From NCBI GenBank assembly GCA_023387135.1, contig JAEWIK010000399.1, positions 1 to 6,506 on the forward strand: a stretch of 6,506 bases of DNA, read 5' to 3'. The first letter of the stretch is position 1. Each line of letters begins with the position of its first letter. Shown one piece after another: positions 5,474 through 6,506 of the stretch. Origin of the DNA: Actinomycetes bacterium (GTDB lineage Bacteria; Actinomycetota; Actinomycetes; Propionibacteriales; Propionibacteriaceae). The translations under genes were made by a program, and so were the position numbers. The notes beneath the pieces were generated by a model. The model was given only the letters and a program-made list of their open reading frames with translations. It made no database searches and had not been told where the DNA came from.

Positions 5474-6506
5474 ATGAGCGAACCCCATCGGTCACCTCTG
5501 CATGACAGGCATCTCGCGCTGGGCGCGAAGTTCGCGGAGTTCGGTGGCTGGCTGATGCCGCTGCAGTACTCCGGCATCGTCGCCGAGCACAAGGCCGTCC
5601 GTTCGGCGGTCGGCGTCTTCGACGTGAGCCATCTCGGCAAGGTGAGGGTCACGGGGGAGGGCGCGGTCGCCTTCCTCAACACCTGCTTCACGAACGACCT
5701 GGACAGGATCGGTGCGGGCCAGGCGCAGTACACGCTGGCGTGCAACGCCGCCGGCGGCGTGATCGACGACCTGATCGCGTACCGGATCAGCGACAGCGAC
5801 GTGTTCCTGATCCCCAACGCGGCGAACACCGCGACCATCGTCGGCGCCCTGGAGGCTGTCGCTCCGGCGGGCATCGAGATCACCAACCTCCACCACGAGT
5901 ACGCGGTCATCGCGGTCCAGGGCCAGTTCTCGGACGAGACGCTGGGCGCCCTCGGGCTGCCGGTGGGTCACGAGTACATGCACTTCGCCGACAGCAGCTG
6001 GGGAGGGACGCCGCTCACCGTCTGCCGGACCGGCTACACGGGCGAACGCGGCTACGAGCTGGTCGTCCCGAGTGCGGCGGCGGGCGCCGTGTGGGACGCG
6101 GTCCTGGCGGCGGGCGCCGAGTACGACATCGTCCCTGCCGGGCTGGGGGCGCGCGACACGCTTCGCACGGAGATGGGCTACCCGCTCCACGGCCAGGACC
6201 TGTCCCCGGCCATCCCGGCGGTGCAGTCGGGCGCCGGGTGGGCCATCGGCTGGAACAAGCCCGAGTTCTGGGGTTCGGAGGCGCTGCGCGCCGAGAAGGC
6301 CGCCGGTGCCGCGAGGCTGCTGCGCGGCCTGAAGTCGACAGGACGCGGCATCCCGCGTCCTCACATGCAGGTCGTCGACACCGACGGCCACACAGTCGGT
6401 GAGGTGACGTCGGGGACGTTCTCGCCCTCGCTGTCGTCGGGCATCGGCCTCGCCCTGCTCGACCGCGCCATCACCGTCGGCTCCCGGGTCGGAGTGGTGG
6501 TGAGAG
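5474..6506 (+). CDS. gcvT: Glycine cleavage system T protein (aminomethyltransferase), 3' end beyond the window
   Basis: GcvT is the tetrahydrofolate-dependent aminomethyltransferase of the glycine cleavage system. It takes the aminomethyl group from lipoylated H protein, releasing ammonia and forming 5,10-methylene-THF in the cytoplasm. 344 residues are visible, and the family is usually about 365-370 long, so only the extreme C-terminus is missing. Family landmarks occur in order: [20 protein letters not shown] (7-26), [16 protein letters not shown] (28-43), [11 protein letters not shown] (46-56), [10 protein letters not shown] (94-103) with the catalytic Asp of the DD pair, VQG (148-150), [11 protein letters not shown] (186-196), [16 protein letters not shown] (225-240) and [12 protein letters not shown] (309-320). 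The ATG at 5474 is backed by AGAAGGA (5461-5467) with 6-nt spacing. No frameshift is seen. The 45-bp gap after the alcohol dehydrogenase leaves no room for a glycine riboswitch and suggests a shared transcript. Confidence 0.97.
   Translation, partial: MSEPHRSPLHDRHLALGAKFAEFGGWLMPLQYSGIVAEHKAVRSAVGVFDVSHLGKVRVTGEGAVAFLNTCFTNDLDRIGAGQAQYTLACNAAGGVIDDLIAYRISDSDVFLIPNAANTATIVGALEAVAPAGIEITNLHHEYAVIAVQGQFSDETLGALGLPVGHEYMHFADSSWGGTPLTVCRTGYTGERGYELVVPSAAAGAVWDAVLAAGAEYDIVPAGLGARDTLRTEMGYPLHGQDLSPAIPAVQSGAGWAIGWNKPEFWGSEALRAEKAAGAARLLRGLKSTGRGIPRPHMQVVDTDGHTVGEVTSGTFSPSLSSGIGLALLDRAITVGSRVGVVVR

Noticed and set aside
5492..6391. A 299-codon minus-strand frame opposite gcvT
   Set aside because: It is an antisense shadow of the GcvT coding frame with no family features.

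Overview
The window is high-GC DNA coding on both strands, with GTG and ATG starts, G/C-rich third codon positions and long empty antisense frames. This points to an actinobacterium. The two-lipoyl-domain E2 with a Pro/Ala/Gln linker and the pepA/gcvT neighbourhood suggest the mycobacteria/Pseudonocardia side of the phylum. That placement is an inference from gene content.

Layout: (1) 1-624, minus strand: the N-terminal third of a dihydrolipoamide acyltransferase (sucB/dlaT-type E2 of the 2-oxoglutarate and pyruvate dehydrogenase complexes), running off the left edge. (2) 625-791: a divergent intergenic region with a good E2 ribosome binding site, a possible -10 box and a short direct repeat. 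(3) 792-1127, plus strand: a 111-residue uncharacterised protein whose stop faces, across 3 bp, the stop of the next gene. (4) 1131-2705, minus: an FAD-dependent dehydrogenase of the fumarate reductase/3-ketosteroid dehydrogenase type. (5) 2706-4202, minus: an M17 leucyl aminopeptidase (pepA/pepB), read before gene 4 and joined to it by TGA-ATG with no gap. (6) 4203-4282: a short divergent promoter region. (7) 4283-5428, plus: an iron-type alcohol dehydrogenase homologue. (8) 5474-6506, plus: the glycine cleavage T protein (gcvT), running off the right edge with about 20-25 residues missing.

The window is mostly central metabolism: a keto-acid dehydrogenase E2, peptide turnover and one-carbon/glycine catabolism. 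Two less well defined oxidoreductases are placed in the pepA and gcvT transcription units. The order and relative directions E2 / aminopeptidase / gcvT match the dlaT-pepB-gcvT stretch of Mycobacterium tuberculosis as I remember it, with different genes in the gaps.

I see no mobile element, CRISPR array, tRNA, rRNA or defence-type system. The most useful leads are the non-canonical active-site residues in the two oxidoreductases, the zero-gap pepA/flavoprotein junction and the uncharacterised 111-residue protein.
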